Source: LMUY01 sp965198895 (GTDB lineage: Bacteria; Pseudomonadota; Alphaproteobacteria; Acetobacterales; Acetobacteraceae). Taken from it: a stretch of 64,000 nucleotides of DNA. Below are positions 62,029-64,000 of the stretch, in pieces. The position numbers and the translations under genes were made by a program. The DNA lies in the NCBI GenBank assembly GCA_965198895.1, contig OZ240676.1, forward strand, positions 5,022,001-5,086,000, read 5' to 3'. How positions within the stretch are numbered: position 1 is the first letter of the stretch; each line of letters opens with the position of its first letter. The notes under the pieces were generated by a model. It made no database searches and had not been told where the DNA came from. It was given only the letters and a program-made list of their open reading frames with translations.

Positions 62029-62909
62029 TGCAGCCCCTGGATTTCCGCGAGTAGGAAATCCCGGAAGACGGCGACGCGCTTGGAGTTCCGCAATTCCTCC
62101 GGATAGACGAAGAACACGTCCACCTTCGGCGGCTTGAGGTCCGACAGGATGTTCTTCAACCCCTCCGCCTCCTCGCTCATCCAATTCGGCAGTGCGGCGA
62201 TGCCCAACCCGGCGCGCACCGCCATCGCCATCGCGTGCAGCGAGTTCACCTCCAGCACCGCCCGGCGCGGCTGCCCGGCGCGGCGTCCGGCATCGGCCAG
62301 CCAATTCATGTCGGCAAACGGCGGGCGGTAGTCGCCGAACAGGATGATCGCGTGGTCATCCAGCTCCTCGGGGCGCTGCGGCGTGCCGTGCTCGGCGAGA
62401 TAACCGGCGGACGCAATGACGTTCCACCGGATCGTCATCAGGTGGCGTTGCACCAGGTCCGGCTGCTTCGGCGTGTGCATGCGGATGGCGACGTCCGCCT
62501 CCCGCATCGCCAGGTCGAGGTCCGAGTCGTCGAGCAGTAACGTCATGGTCACTTCGGGGTAGGCGGTCAGGAACCCCTTTACCCGCGACGCCAGCCAGTG
62601 CGAGCCGAAGCCGACCGTGGTGGTCACCTTCAGCCGCCCCGTCGGCTTCTCCTTGCTCTCGGTCAGCAGCGCCTCGGTCATCGCGAGCTTGGCAAAGACG
62701 TCGCGCACCGTGCGGTTGAGGCTTTCACCCTGTTCCGTCAGGATCAGCCCGCGCGCGTGCCGGTGGAACAGCGATACCTGCAGGTTGTCCTCGAGCGCCG
62801 AAATCTGCCGGCTCACGGCGGATTGGCTGAGATTGAGCGTGTCTCCTGCATGGGTGAAGCTGCCTGCCTCCGCCACTGCGTGGAATACCCGCAGCTTGTC
62901 CCAGTCCAT
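62025..62909 (-). CDS. LysR family transcriptional regulator
   Basis: 294 residues. The winged HTH at the N-terminus (WDKLRVFHAVAEAGSFTHAGDTLNLSQSAVSRQISALE, key A-x-x-L-x-x-S-Q-S-A-V-S) is followed by a periplasmic-binding-fold effector domain. The ATG at 62909 has GAGG six bases upstream and is chosen over earlier in-frame starts. It is co-directional and coupled with the downstream oxidoreductase, unlike the usual divergent LysR layout. The inducer is unknown. Confidence 0.9.
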   Translation of the reverse strand: MDWDKLRVFHAVAEAGSFTHAGDTLNLSQSAVSRQISALEDNLQVSLFHRHARGLILTEQGESLNRTVRDVFAKLAMTEALLTESKEKPTGRLKVTTTVGFGSHWLASRVKGFLTAYPEVTMTLLLDDSDLDLAMREADVAIRMHTPKQPDLVQRHLMTIRWNVIASAGYLAEHGTPQRPEELDDHAIILFGDYRPPFADMNWLADAGRRAGQPRRAVLEVNSLHAMAMAVRAGLGIAALPNWMSEEAEGLKNILSDLKPPKVDVFFVYPEELRNSKRVAVFRDFLLAEIQGLQ

Positions 62910-62993
62910 CGCCGGTCCTCTTCCTCGATTCGCCGCCATATCAGGCAGAGTAACAGTCTCTGCCCGCATGTCTCGCCCGAATCGACGGTTTCC

Positions 62994-63992
62994 CTAGTCC
63001 CACGCGCCAATCATTTGTTCAGTGCGCGCCTCCCGCGCGCGAATCGCGGGCAGGGGGGAGTGTTCGGCGAGGAACTTCTCGGCCTCGAGCGCCGCCATGC
63101 AGCCCATTCCCGCCGCGGTGACGGCCTGACGGTAACGCGGGTCCGCAACATCGCCAGCGGCGAAAACGCCGGGGACGTTGGTGGCCGTGGACCACGGCGC
63201 GATCTGCACGTAGCCGCTGGCGTCCAGATTGAGCTGACCCCGCACGAGCGCCGTTGCAGGGTCGTGCCCGATCGCCACGAACACGCCCTCGACCGGGATA
63301 TCGCGCATGCCGTCGGCGCCACGCAGCCGCACGCCCGTCACACCCTTCGGCGACGTGGTACCCAGGATCTCCTCCACGGCGCTGTTCCAGATCACGCGCA
63401 CCTTGGGGTTGGCGAACAGCCGGTCCTGCAGGATGCGCTCGGCCCGGAAGCTGTCGCGGCGATGGATGACCGTGACGGAGGAGGCGTGGTTGGTGAGGAA
63501 CAGTGCCTCCTCCACCGCGGTGTTGCCGCCGCCGACCACGGCCACGGCCTTGCCCCGGAAGAAGAAGCCGTCGCAGGTCGCGCAGGCCGAAACCCCGGCG
63601 CCACTGAAGGTCTTTTCCGACGGCAGGCCGAGCCAGCGTGCCTGCGCCCCCGTCGCCAGCACCAGCGTGTCGGCGGTGTAGGTGTCGCCGCTGTCGCCCA
63701 CGGCGCGAAACGGCCGGGCGGACAGGTCGAGCGCGGTGATTACGTCGTCGACCAGGCGGGTGCCGACGTGCTGGGCCTGGGCGGTCATCTGCTCCATCAG
63801 CCACGGGCCCTGGATGGCCTCGGCGAAGCCAGGGTAGTTCTCGACCTCGGTCGTGATCGTCAGCTGTCCGCCTGGCTGCATACCCTGCACCAGCAGCGGC
63901 GAGAGGCTGGCGCGGGCGGCGTAGATGGCGGCGGTGTAGCCGGCCGGGCCGCCGCCGAGGATCAACAGGCGGCTGTGGATGGTCTGCGGCAT
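62994..63992 (-). CDS. trxB: thioredoxin-disulfide reductase
   Basis: 332-residue FAD/NADPH flavoprotein reducing thioredoxin. FAD motif GGGPAGYTAAIYAARA (13-27), redox-active CATC (Cys137-Ala-Thr-Cys140), NADPH motif GGGNTAVEEALFL (about 154) and C-terminal GVFAAGDVADPRYRQAVTAAGMGCMAA. Complete, ATG at 63992; the first bases of its upstream region are at the window edge. Followed by lysR in the same direction, 84 bases apart. Confidence 0.96.
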   Translation of the reverse strand: MPQTIHSRLLILGGGPAGYTAAIYAARASLSPLLVQGMQPGGQLTITTEVENYPGFAEAIQGPWLMEQMTAQAQHVGTRLVDDVITALDLSARPFRAVGDSGDTYTADTLVLATGAQARWLGLPSEKTFSGAGVSACATCDGFFFRGKAVAVVGGGNTAVEEALFLTNHASSVTVIHRRDSFRAERILQDRLFANPKVRVIWNSAVEEILGTTSPKGVTGVRLRGADGMRDIPVEGVFVAIGHDPATALVRGQLNLDASGYVQIAPWSTATNVPGVFAAGDVADPRYRQAVTAAGMGCMAALEAEKFLAEHSPLPAIRAREARTEQMIGAWD

Positions 63993-64000
63993 TGATGTGC

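Overview
The window is GC-rich, gene-dense chromosomal DNA from what looks like an alphaproteobacterium, most likely of the Rhodospirillales/Acetobacteraceae type. The main grounds are an exact GAAC-N7-GAAC SOS box in front of lexA, the order trpG-trpD-trpC-moaC-moeA-lexA, and many transporters and amide hydrolases typical of soil and plant-associated members of that order. This placement is an inference from gene order and motifs; no rRNA or tRNA gene, prophage, transposase gene or CRISPR array was seen.

Layout. 1-5 kb: a small lipoprotein, an M20 dipeptidase coupled to a TetR regulator, a divergent NodT-type outer-membrane factor behind a clear palindromic operator, and a creatininase-family amidohydrolase. 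5-13 kb: a membrane diguanylate cyclase (PAS-GGEEF with I-site), a YifB/ComM AAA ATPase, a histone-deacetylase-like amidohydrolase, an orphan oligopeptide-type binding protein, and an M81 peptidase whose natural start codon appears to be ATA. 13-23.4 kb: a DUF3429 protein, a CBS/CorC membrane protein, a prolyl oligopeptidase, a four-gene polyamine-type ABC importer, and an unrecognised two-gene module (four-helix membrane protein plus SH3/lysozyme-like protein without signal peptide) that is the best candidate for something undescribed.

23.4-42 kb is a catabolic island: orphan binding protein, M20 carboxypeptidase, N-methylhydantoinase B and A subunits, short-chain dehydrogenase, NodB-type deacetylase/cyclic-imidase-like enzyme, a complete Dpp-type importer (binding protein, two permeases, two ATPases with stop/start overlaps), another SDR, a uronate-dehydrogenase-like epimerase, an amidase and an L-threonate-dehydrogenase-like enzyme. 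Together they suggest import and stepwise hydrolysis of amide, cyclic amide or peptide-like compounds, then oxidation of the acids. 42-55.7 kb: retropepsin-like protease, two separate DUF4142 proteins, proline iminopeptidase, DUF423 plus an RlmM-like methyltransferase, two more orphan binding proteins, SDR, purC, gamma-glutamyltransferase, M20D amidohydrolase and a second amidase.

55.8-64 kb is core: trpGDC, moaC-moeA and autoregulated lexA, then a 144-bp MITE-like element, a tightly coupled lysR / 29-codon ORF / quinone-oxidoreductase unit, and trxB. Short palindromic repeats of two related families (CCCTCTCCCG...CGGGAGAGGG, and CATCCTC...GAGGATG) sit in many intergenic gaps. Some form inverted doublets, and some supply stop codons or a ribosome-binding site to neighbouring genes.
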